From assembly GCA_030278955.1 (NCBI GenBank), contig JAOANR010000015.1, forward strand, positions 36,984,487-37,048,486: DNA of 64,000 bases, read 5' to 3'. Source of the DNA: Hygrophila difformis (Eukaryota > Streptophyta > Magnoliopsida > Lamiales > Acanthaceae). Shown here in pieces: positions 20,997 to 32,762 of this stretch (position 1 is the stretch's first letter; every line of letters begins with the position of its first letter). The position numbers and the translations under genes are program-made. The notes beneath the pieces are model-generated. The model was not told the DNA's origin and did not search any database. It worked only from the letters and a program-made list of their open reading frames with translations.

Positions 20997-23234
20997 TCAA
21001 AACAGGTTCCTGGTTGGATTAGTTCTATGATTAACCGAAGACTATATCCGGAATTTAAAGAAATTTAAGATCCGGAATAATTTTCACAAGCACAGAATTA
21101 ATCCAGCCTAAATTTTTTCAAGTCAGAAAAATTTTATCATTATATATTATATATAAATATATATATATCTCTTGTGCATATTATATTAAATAATTCGGGT
21201 ATTAATCAATTAACTCACATTTAGAGTACTAAGACTCTAAATGTGAGGATGTTGATATTTTTGAGAAAATCCGATAACTTATTCCATGTTTGCTTTGCAG
21301 GAATTTGTGGGACCACCAAAAAGAAAAAATAAAGCGTCAAAATAGGTTCCCGGTTGGATCGATTCTGTGATTAATTGAAAGAAAATTCTTGGAATTTAAA
21401 GCAATTTAAAATCCGGAATAACTTTTATAAGAACAGAATTAATCCAACCTAAATTCTGCAAGTAGATTAAATTTTATGCAAGTTTAGAAAATCCAAAATG
21501 TGATCGATCAATTTTGATGAAAATCATAATTTTTCTAGGTGTTGGGCATCGAACAATAGTTGTTCGATGAACCAAACGATCACACATAGCCAAAATCATC
21601 GAACACTTGGTTTGACGAAAAATGCTATCGGAATTATGTTCATGTAAATATTTTTCCCCTCCCTCCCTCCTCTTTTATTTTTCTTTGATTTCAATAATTT
21701 GTTTAAGTAGAAATTGATTTGCTCACATTTCGAGCAAGGCTCAAAATGTGAGGATGTTGATTCTACACTTAAATATTTCAAAAAAAATAATAATAATAAA
21801 AAAAATTATTTGTTATTTTTTATTTTGTTTATTTTTATTATTATATATTTATACCCAGCACAAAGCATGAATGAATCTGTCAGTTTAAATTCACATATGA
21901 GATCTTGATTTATGATTAAATTTTCAAACTTTTAAATTGGGATAATATAATTGAATACATGCATGATATGGATTTTTGAGGTTTTGAACTATAAAAATTT
22001 AATGATATAATCATCTTGTTCGGTAATGAGTCTTCATGTTGAGAATTTAATTGAATAGATTGTAAGAATTTTTAAATGATTAAATTCAAGAGTATTGTAT
22101 GACATGAATCAATCATTCCAGGATTTGAGCCATGAGTCACTTTTGCTCATTATTTTCTTTGATGTGTGAAAATCATTTTAGTTAAAGGACACTAGAACTT
22201 GCGATTGGACCGATTCAAGACCATGCCGTATTCCAAAAATCGAGAATATGATCGAGGCACTTAGAAAACCCAAAATTTTTGGCCTTCTTTTGAATTCCAA
22301 ACCCAAAAATATTTTCCCTTTAGGATTAACCAATTTGAGCCTTTAAACCTAATTTTTCTTTGAAACCCTCCATATTTTTCCTAGCCTTATAAAAAGCCAA
22401 GAATATTCAAACCCAAGTGTGCAGGAATCAATTTTATCGAGGCATTACAATTTATGATAATCAAATCATTAATCGGTAAAATCCAATCAAAAAAAAAAGA
22501 AAAAGAAAAAGAAAAAGGGAGAAAAAGAAAAAAAAAGAAGATAATTGTTGAGTTCCGTTCAACAAAAAGAAATTGCAAATGACAAAGCAAATTAGACTTA
22601 GTCTAATGTCATGCAATAGAAAAACAAAAGAAAAAGAGAAATATTGATGATCATAAATTTTTAATAAAAATTATGCCATGTTATGATAATATAAATTCTT
22701 ACCACTTCTTAGCCTAATAATCCCCTTCCGTACCAAATGTTACAACCGTATGCCCCATTATAACCGTTGAATAAGACCTCGGGATCTCAATTTAAAGAAA
22801 TGAGCCGGTGGCGAGTTGGTCCAATTGCAAGCTTATGGGATAATTTAATTAAATTTGATTATGAGTGTTCATGATGAAACCCAATTTTGAGAGTGAGTGA
22901 AATTCCGTTTCTACTATATGTGAGGCTCTGCTTTGATTGATCAATGTTCATGTCATGCTTGAATTCAAGAATTAAACCGATGCGATTTCTAAACATATAT
23001 TCAAGAAGAATTAACAATAATGATCGATTTGTATACCTACTCAAGTGAAAAATATCATTTCATTAAACAATGCAATCAAGAGAGTTTAATACTTGTAATT
23101 TTGATTATCTTATCCCAATATAAAAAGAATGAAATTTTTGAAGCCACGCAAATGGATTGAATGTGCAGAGTCCATGCTCTTTGGAGCACTGACTCTGACT
23201 GCTCGGGGACGATCAGTATTAAATGTGAGGATGT

Positions 23235-26200
23235 TGATAATGGCCAAAATTGTCCATTATTTCCAATCCATTTTCGTGTCTGAGACAGACATTTTGATCA
23301 TAATCCCATCTTATTTTAATAAGAAAGCAGTTGAATTCGATAGATTAATGCGAGTTTGTAAGAATGATAAGCTGCTAATGAAAGACACAAAAATATGCAA
23401 TTTTAATTGTATTTGTGTTAGAAAAATCCAAAAACAGGAAAAAAGGAAAAAGAAAAGAAAAAGAAATGAAAAGATGGGCAAAAGAATAAAATAGCCCACA
23501 AAAATCAAAAAGATGGGAAAAAGAATGAAAATCCCACAAAATAAAATTTTTGGCTAAGTGTCGAAGAGCAATTCGGTCTAGGCAATTCGGTCTACACCGA
23601 ATTGCCCATATAGACCGAATAGCTGAAAGAGAAGAAGAAAAATGGACAAAGTGTTGGGAAGAGATGCAGAATGTCAAATTTGGTCTATGCAATTTGGTTT
23701 ACACCGAATTGATTGCATAGACCGAATTGCCTCAAAACAAGGAAGCCAAGCAGGAGACCATGAGCAATTCGAAATACTCAATTCGTTCTACACTTAAACC
23801 GAATTGATATTGAAGACCACATCCCAGCCAAAGACCAAGAAAAAGAGGTCTCATGCAATTCGATATACACCAATTTGGTCTATACCGAATCGCATTTGGA
23901 GACCGAATTGAGTTCAAAAACATCCAGATGAAGCTGTGGAACACGTGGGAAATGCATGCCACTATTAATGGGCCCTGATGGGCTTAAGGTCTGAAAAGAG
24001 AGTATAAAAGCTGACCTTCCTCAACATTTGAAAAAAATACTCACACTGGAACACTGAGCAAGGAACAAGAAGAATAATCACCAGGTTCTTCACCACTTAA
24101 GGGTTAGGTAGGTAGTTAGTTTATTTTTCATGTATTTTAGCTTAGTTTTAGTTATTTAATCTTAGTTTAGTTTGTACAAGCTTGTTACTACCATTTAGAG
24201 TAGCCATTTTCCATATTTTAACATGCTTTTTAGTTAGAATGAACCCAAACATCAATCTAATGATGGTTTTGGGTTATTTATTATGCTTTCAAGTGTTGAA
24301 TACAAGGAAAATTTCCAGAAATGGGTTTTGTTTCATGTGTTTGACACTCTTTAAATGCTTTCTTTAGCAATAAATATGGTAGAATGAATGTTTGTTTCAA
24401 ATAGGTTACATTTAATGTGTTTCTAGTTGGTTTTCATTCTCATTAAATGCATGTTTAAGTGGGTTTTTGGTTTGGTTTCAAGCCTTAGAGCTTCAAATAA
24501 GTGTTCATAGGTTTTAGATAATTTTAAGCTTATTAGAAATAGGTTTTACATGCTTTATTTTACTATTCTTGTTCTAGAAATCTTGTTTAATGTTGCCTTA
24601 GATAATTTAAGTGTTCTTATTTTATGCATGATGTTCTTAGAATTTTTGGTTGTTTTAGGTAGATTAATCTTTGAATTTCTTGTTTGAGTTTTAGGTTATA
24701 ATCCATGCTATTACCCACTGAATATGTATAATTATGATAACCACAAAATATTCACAAGTGTGACTGCGAGATGACACTGATGTGAAATGAATGATGTGGT
24801 CAATCCCATCTATCATAAACTGCATCATCTTAGAAACCGCATAAACACTTGTGAACAAAAAAAAAATACACTTATCTGAATATCTATACCGAATTGCCCA
24901 TGAAGACTGAATTGCATGATAAAAATAGTTGTTTGTTCATTTTCATCATGTGGTCTCCAGCAATTCGGTTTATGCAATTCGGTTTAAACCGAATTGCCCA
25001 TATAGACCGAATTGATTCCTGAAACCACATTGTATGCACACCCATCCCCTCATGCCTTAGTTTATTTTTCGTGTCAACCCAATTCGGTCTGCCAATTCGG
25101 TTTATACCGAATTGCATTGGTAAATCGAATTACCCTCCACCTTTTGAAGCAAATGCCTTAGCCAAATTTGAGTGAGGGAGTAACCTTATCAATTCAGTTT
25201 ATACCGAATTGCTTTGACAAACCGAATTAAATGATATTATTTCGCATCATTGCAATGATTAATTGGGTAAGGTAATACTTCATTTCTCATACATATTCAA
25301 TTCGGTTTGTACTGCGTCTAACTCAGTAAACCGAATTAACTTTTTCTCTCTATTTTTAAAACTCCAAAAAATATTTTTTATCTTCATAAGTTGTGTAAGT
25401 TGCATGGGTGTATTGGGCTTAGGCCCATCACATCTAATTTTATCCATTACACATCTCAACCCATTAGTGTCTAAATTATTGTCTGATTAACACTCACACA
25501 ATACCAAAAATATTCTTTTAATTTCATCTTTTCTTTTTATTGTGTGTATGAATGGGTAATAAGGAATATTACAGATCAATGTTGGCAAAAAGGTCCCTTC
25601 ACAGGGATAACGATTAGCTCGTCTTCTGTGTATTAATTATTGCTCGTTATTTTGCATGGTCTGATTAGTGATTGGTGGAAGCTCCGACAAAAAGGTCCCT
25701 TCACAGGGATAACGATTAGCCACCCAGCCAATTCCTAATTAGATACAGTTTTCTTTTTATTATCTTAATTTCAAAACCTGAATTCAAGTTGTAGTATTAT
25801 TAAATGATGTCGACCAATATTATTTGAGAATTACTACAACAAGAAAATATGAGGGTTTTTCTTCCATTCACAGACAAAAGGGAGTTGAATGACGGCGGTC
25901 ACCGTCACTTGGAATTCTTTTCTGTCTAAAAATCATTCCATCTGGAATAATTGGGAACCAGATGGCAGATGTTTGCAGTCCGGATAACCCCAATTATTTA
26001 TAGCACTCTTTTTAGCCAAATTCTTCTTATCTCAGGCATATCCATCTTTGTGTACCAAATTCTGTCTAACCCCACCATATATTTTGGGATATTTTATTTT
26101 CTTTTCTCTTATACTCGTATGCATGATATTATTATGTAGATACTGTGGTCAATATTATTTTGGGATCCTTCCCTTGGACATGGAAGTCTTGATCTAAATC

Positions 26201-27729
26201 AGATGCTACATAATAAGTTTCCAACAAAAATTCCTTTATAAAATCCGGATCTGAGTAAGGGATGAATTCGACAGTTATGACTAACTCATATTCTACTGGG
26301 GAATGATTTTGAGAACTTAGAAACAGATTCAGCGATTAGGTCTCATCTAGACTGAAAGGATATATGTTTTAAATGAGAGTTTAGTATCTGTTTAGGGAAT
26401 GATTTTCAAATATCAATTGGTTTCTCAAAATTGCTATGTGTTGGAAATCTTATATTAGATATCGCATTAAATGAATGTCTACTTGGGTGTAGATGAGACG
26501 TGATAAATAATACTAGAGGAACAACATGTAGGCCTTGGTTAATTTCTAAGGTAGGGTTGAGTATTCTTTCAACTGTTATCTTCTTCTGCCAAAGCCTAGA
26601 CTTAAGTCTCGAGTGAGTACATCCGGAACAGATTCATTTATGGATCTGTTTCATTTAGTTTGTATCTCATAACTACCCAGATGTTGTGAGTCCTGTGGCT
26701 TATTGATATCTGGGGGGTTCTTGATCTGCATCTGGTCACCAAGACCAGGGGCTCTTTTATACTAACGGAATGAGATAAATTTTGAAGCTTCCGAGTGATA
26801 GGATTTTTAAATGCTTTCTTTACTTCTTTCTTTTAAATGCTTTTCTAGAGGTCACTCGGAAGAATTAGAGGTTGGTCTCCGGTTGTAAGGTTTAAGAGTT
26901 ATGGAATGGTTTGAGACTTGATTTGAAACTTTGGGTGTGACCTGGGGAATGATAGAAGTACTTCGCATATCAACTAATGATATGTTAGGTGTTGCTTGTC
27001 CACCACATATGACTAACATATTCTTGCAAGGCATTGCAAGGGGAGTTATGAATTTGTGGTATCTTAGATTTTGTTGTCTTAAGAGCATGTAAAGTCTCAC
27101 TGTAAGTACCTGTCTGTTAAAGGGAACATAGTGTAGAAAGCATGAGAGTTAGCTAACTGACGAAATATCCCAAGCAAAGATATGTGTAATTAAAATGGAA
27201 GTTTAATTGTGCCTCATCTGAATCTTGTCCAATCTTTATTATTTTCTCCCTGTCCCTTCTGTCACATTTTAAATCTGCTTTCGTAAAATAATTTTATCCG
27301 CTTTCTTAGCATAATTCTTATTGCTTTCTTAGAATAAATTTAATTGCTTTATAGACTAATTATGTTCTGCTTTGTAGAATAACTTTAATTGCTTCCATGG
27401 TATACTTTAAATTATTGTCAAGTAGATTTAGAAACCAATGCAAAGCTTGAATCGAGTAACCGAGTAGAAAATCTTAGTAAACGACGTGGGCCCTGCTTCT
27501 ATCGCACATCGTTCAGTGAACGATCCGGTCTTACTATAAATACTGCAATTTTTGACTCCGTGCACTTTCGGGGGCACAGTTTCTTAACACGAGTAATAAA
27601 AACGTGACAACCTATGCATATATCCCTAATCCCAAATCCACCTTCATAATTGGTTTCAATAAATAAAATTAAACCGGGATTATTCTATTTTCTTAAAAAT
27701 ACTCGTGTGGGAAATTGTCAAAAGTTTCA
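23235..27729 (+). repeat. Right LTR of LARD1 (full length, 4495 bp)
   Basis: TGATAATGG...AAAAGTTTCA. Uninterrupted, so it is the reference for the family. It carries TATA at 24003-24008, motif arrays at about 23570-23910 and 24886-25340, and the 35-bp repeats at about 25584 and 25686. No coding frame of note. Confidence 0.9.
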
Positions 27730-27734
27730 GAACA

Positions 27735-28497
27735 CCATTGAAGAACTTTGATTCTAAATCCGAAGAAGGATGGTTCCTTGGTTATTCTTCAAACTCTAGA
27801 GCTTTTAGAGTTTATTTGAAAGATTCAAAGAAGGTTATTGAGTCCATCAATGTTGTTTTTGAGGATGTTGGACCACTTGAGAAAGACAAAGATAATGATG
27901 ATGAGTTGATTGTGAAACTTCAGATTGATCAACAAGAGAGCAATCGTGATGAAGTTTCTCAAGATATTGATAATAATAGAGAGGTTGAGGATGGTAATAC
28001 TGAGGTTGCTGAAACATCGGATCAACAACCATCTCAGGCTCAAACAGAAAGGAGACGAGGTCCAAAGCCAGGACCAAGAACTCTTAAACATCATTCATCT
28101 CAGGATATCATTGGTGATCCAACAGCTCAGAGGCAAACTCGAAATAAGAAAATTGATTTTAGAGATCTTGCTGGATTTAATTGCTTTATATCAAAGATTG
28201 AGCCGAAAGATGTAAAGGAGGCTTTACAAGATGAATATTGGGTTGCTGCTATGCAGGATGAACTACTACAATTTGAGTGGAATGAAGTTTGGGAGTTGGT
28301 TGAACAACCTGCTGACATCAATGTGATTGGTACTAAATGAGTTTATAGGAATAAATCTGATGAGAAAGGGAACATTGTTCGTAACAAGGCTAGATTGGTT
28401 GCATAAGGTTTTACTCAAATTGAAGGTCTTGATTATGATGAAACTTTTGCACCGGTAGCAAGGATGGAGGCCGTACGAATGATGTTGGCAATAACTT
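27735..28497 (+). pseudogene. SIRE-type pol continued: integrase C-terminus and start of RT
   Basis: Takes up exactly where 9866 stopped: after the GAACA duplication the frame gives PLKNFDSKSEEGWFLGYS, the conserved integrase C-terminal motif, then an acidic linker and the RT start (DEYWVAAMQDELLQFEWNEVW). Stops at 28339 and 28405 interrupt it. RT ends abruptly at about 28497 after 'EAVRMMLAIT'; the YVDD core and RNase H are missing. The part encodes no complete enzyme. Confidence 0.8.
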
Positions 28498-28750
28498 GAT
28501 CTAGTCCATGAGATTTTTCAGGCCCAAATACCTTTCCGATAAGCTCAAAAGAAACTGTCGTCTACAGAGTAATGATGACTACAGAACTGACAACCATCAT
28601 CCCTCACGTCGCACATCAGCGGAAACTGTCACCCTCGTTCTCTCCCCTCTTCGTCTTCACTCTTCCTCTTTAAATCAGTTTATTTGGTTTGATTTCTTAT
28701 CACATTTCAGTTTCAAGTTTGAGCTTTTACATATTTTACCCTTCTAAGCT
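28498..28750 (+). other. Spacer between truncated pol and envelope-like frame
   Basis: About 250 bases with no frame of note. The jump from RT N-terminus to this spacer marks a deletion of roughly the last two thirds of RT plus RNase H, or a recombination joint with a sister element. Confidence 0.5.
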
Positions 28751-30060
28751 ATGGCATCGTCTTCTTCAACCAACCATCCGGAGAAGGTTACCGATCAAGC
28801 TCCAACCACTTCGGAACCCCCCATTACCTCAGAAATTCAAGTCCCTACTGAGAAAAACATTGAAGAACCCATTGCCACACCCGAAACTGTTGCTCAAACC
28901 ACATAAAATTTGGAAACTCAAATTGCTTCTTTTACAGAAGTCCCGGAAAACGTTGAACCCTTGAATGTCTTACCCCTTTCTCCTCCTCTAAACCCTACTC
29001 AAAATCCTACTGAAAATCCCCCTGACCCATCTACAACTGAAGCGGAAAACGTCAACCTGGAGGATGACATTCTTCCACATGATGAACCAGATGTTCCTGA
29101 ACAAGCCAAAGTTGAAACAGAACTTTGACGACCAGCCACCAGATCTACTCAGAAAAACAAGAGAAGTTCTTCGACAAGTGATGTTGGCACAGCGGCCAAA
29201 CGACCCCGAACGCGAACGACTCCAACAGATCCAAAATCTCAAAGGGCGTTCAATCCAACCTATTTCACTAACGAGATGATGGAGTTTGGCACTAAGGATC
29301 TTGTCAACAGGAAGTTTATTCCAGAAGAAATTTTTGTTCACAACACTTACACAAAAATAGGGTTTGATGAGTTATTGAAAGAGAGGCATTTACTGAAATG
29401 GGCACGAGTTTTCAAAGCCTATTCTCCAACCTTGGTCAGGGAGTTCTACGCTAATCTTTACCCTGAGATTCTGAACAAAAGCTCTCCTCGGTATGGTAAG
29501 ATATACATTCGTGGCAAGTTCATTGAACTAACCCCTGCTGTTATCAACTCGTTGTTGAACTTGCTCCCAACGACGACCTTGGAGATCCTCTGGAGTATCT
29601 GCCTCACTCTCCTGTTGACATTGCTTATACTATTTCCAATGAGAGAGCATTTGATTTTGGACGACACAAGTGTAGTGCCTCAGACCTGACAATGAAGTTT
29701 CACTGTCTCTTCTACTTCTGTCGTGCCAACATTCTACCAACATCGAATGCGTCTCAGCCTTCTCTTGAGATGGGTAAACTCTTATTCTGTATCAATTCTG
29801 GTATTGAACTAATGAACTTTGGTCTGCTTGTTATGAAGAGAATGTTAGGTTATTCTCGAGATTTGATCACAAAATCTACAAGTCTACCTTACCCTGGTCT
29901 CATAACCCTTCTACTGCACCACAATGGGATCAAAATGAAGAAAGATGATCTGATTAAGATCAATGTGCTCTCTCCCTCCACTGAACTTCGTGATAAGCAC
30001 AATGATTTCAAGGACGGACCACCTCCATCTGGCACTGATCTTATTCAACAGATAAAGTGA
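28751..30060 (+). pseudogene. Envelope-like ORF of the SIRE-type element (broken)
   Basis: One frame runs from ATG 28751 to about 29690 with in-frame stops at 28904 and 29126. The N-terminal ~125 residues are Pro/Thr/Glu-rich, followed by a basic patch (AAKRPRTRTTP). The domain from about 29270 (NRKFIPEEIF ... LVREFYANLYPEI) resembles the 'putative plant transposon protein' domain found after pol in SIRE and Athila elements. A frameshift near 29560 moves the remainder to the frame ending at 30060. Called envelope-like by position; no evidence it mediates entry. Broken by two stops and one frameshift. Confidence 0.65.
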
Positions 30061-30602
30061 GTTAGACTAAAATCAGCCAGGGTGCGATAGCCACCAAGCG
30101 GAGGGTTGCCCAGATTGTGAGCATGTTGCCCGGCTCATTCTCTCCTACCAGCAAAGCTTCTTCCAGCACCGCTCATTTTGCAGAGCCGAATACTTTTGCT
30201 GATGAGGAAGATTCTTTTGATGGAGTTGTTTGATCCATCAAGGGGGAGAAAAAGCTAAAGCTGGTGTCTATTTTGGTGAAAAGGTGGTATTGGTGTGGTA
30301 AGGTTGTTGACACTTTGGGCTAACGACTTTCTGACTAAAACCTTTAATTGTTTTTGTGATTGTCTGATGGATGTTGAAACTCTCTGCTGATGACATTATA
30401 TTTTGATGGTTTTTGTGTTTTGATGGTTTTTGGATGAACTATGAATTGTCGTCATTGATGATTGATGCTTTACATTGATGATATTTTGCTATTTTATTTA
30501 TGTGCGTGGTTATATGTTCCTATATGTTTAATGCTTGCATTACTGACATTTTTGATAGACACCTTGTGATGGATCATCATCTCCATGAAATGTGGGGGAG
30601 AT
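30061..30602 (+). other. 3' untranslated part and polypurine tract of the SIRE-type element
   Basis: Short remnants of open frame up to a stop near 30231, then a T-rich stretch. The purine tract TGTGGGGGAGAT (30590-30602) directly precedes the 3' LTR, as expected in Copia elements. Confidence 0.6.
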
Positions 30603-31245
30603 TGTTAATACATTGCTTAAACATCTTAACTTGTACTTTTCATTTAGATGATCTTACAAGTGTTAGCACATCCCTTTAAGACGACAGTTATTTACTCTAC
30701 TGGAAGTTATTTGAGTTGTACTTATTTAGTGTTGCAGAGTCCGAAATCAGTTTAGTTTTTAGAGTTTTTCGAATAATTCATTTGTTTAGATTACAGAGAA
30801 AGTATTTTTGAGTGTTCTTCAAGAATTGAGTTGTAAATCTTTAGAAGAACCGTGATTCAAAAAAGAGTCTACATCGAGAATATCTGAAGATATTGTGTGA
30901 TCTACAATCAAGAAGAAATCTGGAGCAATTCAGGGATGAGATGAAGATCATGGTGAATGACAGACTGAGATCGTGCATTGGAGATTCCAATTAGGGTGTT
31001 TTCCCTACAGACGTGTTGAGGGGGTGTCCTAACAACGTCTGGTCGACTAGATTGTTCGTCTAGTGTTAGAGTTTGGTTTCAGGTGTTAGGCATTTTGATA
31101 GAGAGTCTGTGTTCTTGATTTTCAGTCTAGTAGAGTCACCTGGATTGGTATCCCCCAGATGTAGGTTGCAAAACCGAACTGGGTCAACAAATGCCTTGCG
31201 TTCTTTATTGATTTTCAAACACGTAGTTATAACACTGCACTAACA
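30603..31245 (+). repeat. 3' LTR of the SIRE-type element
   Basis: Begins TGTTAATACA after the purine tract; the end is set at ACTAACA, which mirrors the start. It shares with the 5' LTR only the end region ('ggtatccccca', 'cgaactgggt') and general layout. The two LTRs did not come from one recent insertion. Confidence 0.55.
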
Positions 31246-31317
31246 ACGATAACTGAATCTTGAAGTAAAAGGGACCTTCAGCGCCACCAAAATTTTTAAT
31301 ATTTTTTACCTATTATA

Positions 31318-31577
31318 CTCCCTCCATTTTTAAAAAATTGAAACGGACCCACAATGCACGCAGTCCAATGCACATTTTAAATCATTAATAACTCAATTTC
31401 GGTACAAGTAAAAATTCTAAAAGTTCGATATTTAAAAACTACTCGATGAGACGAATCTAATAAGATCCAACTTGGCTATATTTTAACTTGTATAACTATG
31501 ATAAAACTTTAAGTCAAAGTGCGTGTGTGTATAGTATCAAATTTTCAAATGTTTCAACTATTTTGAAACGGAGGGAG
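31318..31577. mobile_element. Stowaway MITE, ~260-bp family
   Basis: CTCCCTCCATTTTT ... GAAACGGAGGGAG, flanked by TA (31316-31317, 31578-31579). Inner blocks shared with the four other copies. Confidence 0.85.
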
Positions 31578-31579
31578 TA

Positions 31580-32160
31580 TATAATATTAAAATTATATAT
31601 CTATAAATTTATTTATTTTCTGATTCTATCCTCAATTTTAAGGTTATTATTTTCAAAAATTCTCTATCTTTTTTAAAATTCATTTTTCCAAATTTTGAGA
31701 ATTATTGGTTGTCTACTCATTTTTCGGTGGCCCATTTTTAATAAAGATGCACCCTTATCTTATTCTAAAAGTAATTATAATTTTTAATTTATTTATAAAA
31801 CATAATACTATAATAAAATATTTAAAACACAAATAAATTATAATTTTTATTTATTTTTAAGCAATAATGCTCCAAAATATTGTCTATATGTTCAAAAGAA
31901 TCTACACGACAGCTCCTATATAGTTCTTTACAAATGACTAAAAAATTAAAAACTAAATTAAAATTAAAATTCTTCGTAGACAAGAGCTATGTTACACCTT
32001 GCTACTACAACAATAGGAATATTAAAAGAAAAAATAGGGAATATAGAAAAAATGCTAACATAAATTAAAACTAAATCAGTTTCAAAAAAGTAGTGTTCAA
32101 AACATTAGAAACACCGTAAAAGAACAAGTACACGGATTGCATGACCTATTAGCAGGTCAT
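31580..32160. other. AT-rich intergenic stretch
   Basis: No frame, repeat arm or gene end that I can recognise. Mostly A/T runs. Confidence 0.5.
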
Positions 32161-32283
32161 GGAATTAGGACCTGGGTCTGCCTCTGATGGTAGTTATGGG
32201 ACGGATTCGTTTAATTCGATATTTGTGGGACTGTTTTGAAAATTGAAAAAATTTATAGGATTTAATGAGTTTTTTTCCCGAGG
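32161..32283. mobile_element. Right arm of a Mutator-type fold-back MITE
   Basis: 'gggacggattcgtttaattcgatatt...aatgagtttttttccc' matches the right arms at 33240-33297 and 44760-44844. The left arm is absent. Confidence 0.6.
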
Positions 32284-32689
32284 ATAACTATGGGTAATAT
32301 ATTTGCAGTATAGAGAATTATTTTAATTTTTAAAAGTTCCCATAGGCCAAATTAACAATAACCAAAATGAAAATGTCAAATGTGATGAAAGCAATGACGA
32401 CAGAGTTAATTTGCTTCGCATTACTTTATTTGTTTTTTTCTATACAAATTACACATTTTAAATTACACAAATAGTAATTCATGAGAATATAATATGGAGT
32501 AGTATTTTGGAAGAGAAGGAAAAGAGTGGATTATATATTTATATTTATCACATTGCATGCAAAACAAAGAATATTATGAAAGATTGTGAGAACCGTGTGG
32601 TACTTGAATTGTCCGAGAATTGAAGATAGAGCTGACCCTCCATTATTTAATCTTCCATGGCCGTTCCCCCAAAACATATACTCCTATCC

Positions 32690-32702
32690 TATGTATATAT
32701 AT
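32690..32702 (+). promoter_or_regulatory. Possible TATA region of the DUF599 gene
   Basis: 'tatgtatatatatta' lies about 60-75 bases before the ATG. The leader would be short. Position-based guess only. Confidence 0.35.
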
Positions 32703-32762
32703 TAACTGACGTAGCTCCCATATAAGGAATCAGTTTTAATTAATTTTGTAATCGATCTATCG

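Larger units (their letters stand above)
20514..23234 (+). other. Non-coding interior of LARD1
   Basis: Starts with the tRNA-Asp-type primer site (20514-20531). No gag, pol or envelope similarity can be read in any frame. Contents: repeated hairpins plus AAATGTGAGGATGTTGA (see separate entries), a direct duplication (sequence at 20632-20740 and 20997-21130 resembles 21218-21475), a GC-rich foreign-looking block (20743-20996), A/G-rich tracts at 22490-22530 and an unassigned AT-rich remainder. The last 530 bases match the interior side of LARD2 (56900-57441). Confidence 0.7.
9867..27729 (+). mobile_element. LARD1: large LTR retrotransposon derivative inserted in SIRE pol
   Basis: Flanked by the perfect 5-bp duplication GAACA (9862-9866 and 27730-27734). 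Ends TG...CA. Right LTR 23235-27729 is 4495 bp; the left LTR (9867-20513) holds the 6.5-kb gag-only element and a ~0.4-kb deletion near 19673. Directly after the left LTR is TGGCGCCGTTGCCGGGGA (20514-20531), matching the 3' end of plant tRNA-Asp. The interior of 2.7 kb has no recognisable retroviral gene. Long LTRs, a short non-coding interior and an intact primer site fit LARD elements; the tRNA-Asp primer hints at an Athila/Tat-type Gypsy helper, which is inference. Confidence 0.85.
6056..31245 (+). mobile_element. SIRE/Maximus-type Copia element, broken by LARD1
   Basis: Parts in order: 5' LTR, Met-type primer site, long gag with coiled coil and two CCHC knuckles, protease, integrase, [LARD1 9867-27729], start of reverse transcriptase, deletion, envelope-like frame, purine tract, 3' LTR. 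Gag with a coiled-coil extension plus an envelope-like frame after pol is characteristic of the SIRE/Maximus lineage. The two LTRs are only distantly alike and no matching target duplication is visible. The right part (from about 28498) may therefore derive from a sister element joined by recombination. Many stops and frameshifts: not autonomous. Confidence 0.7.
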
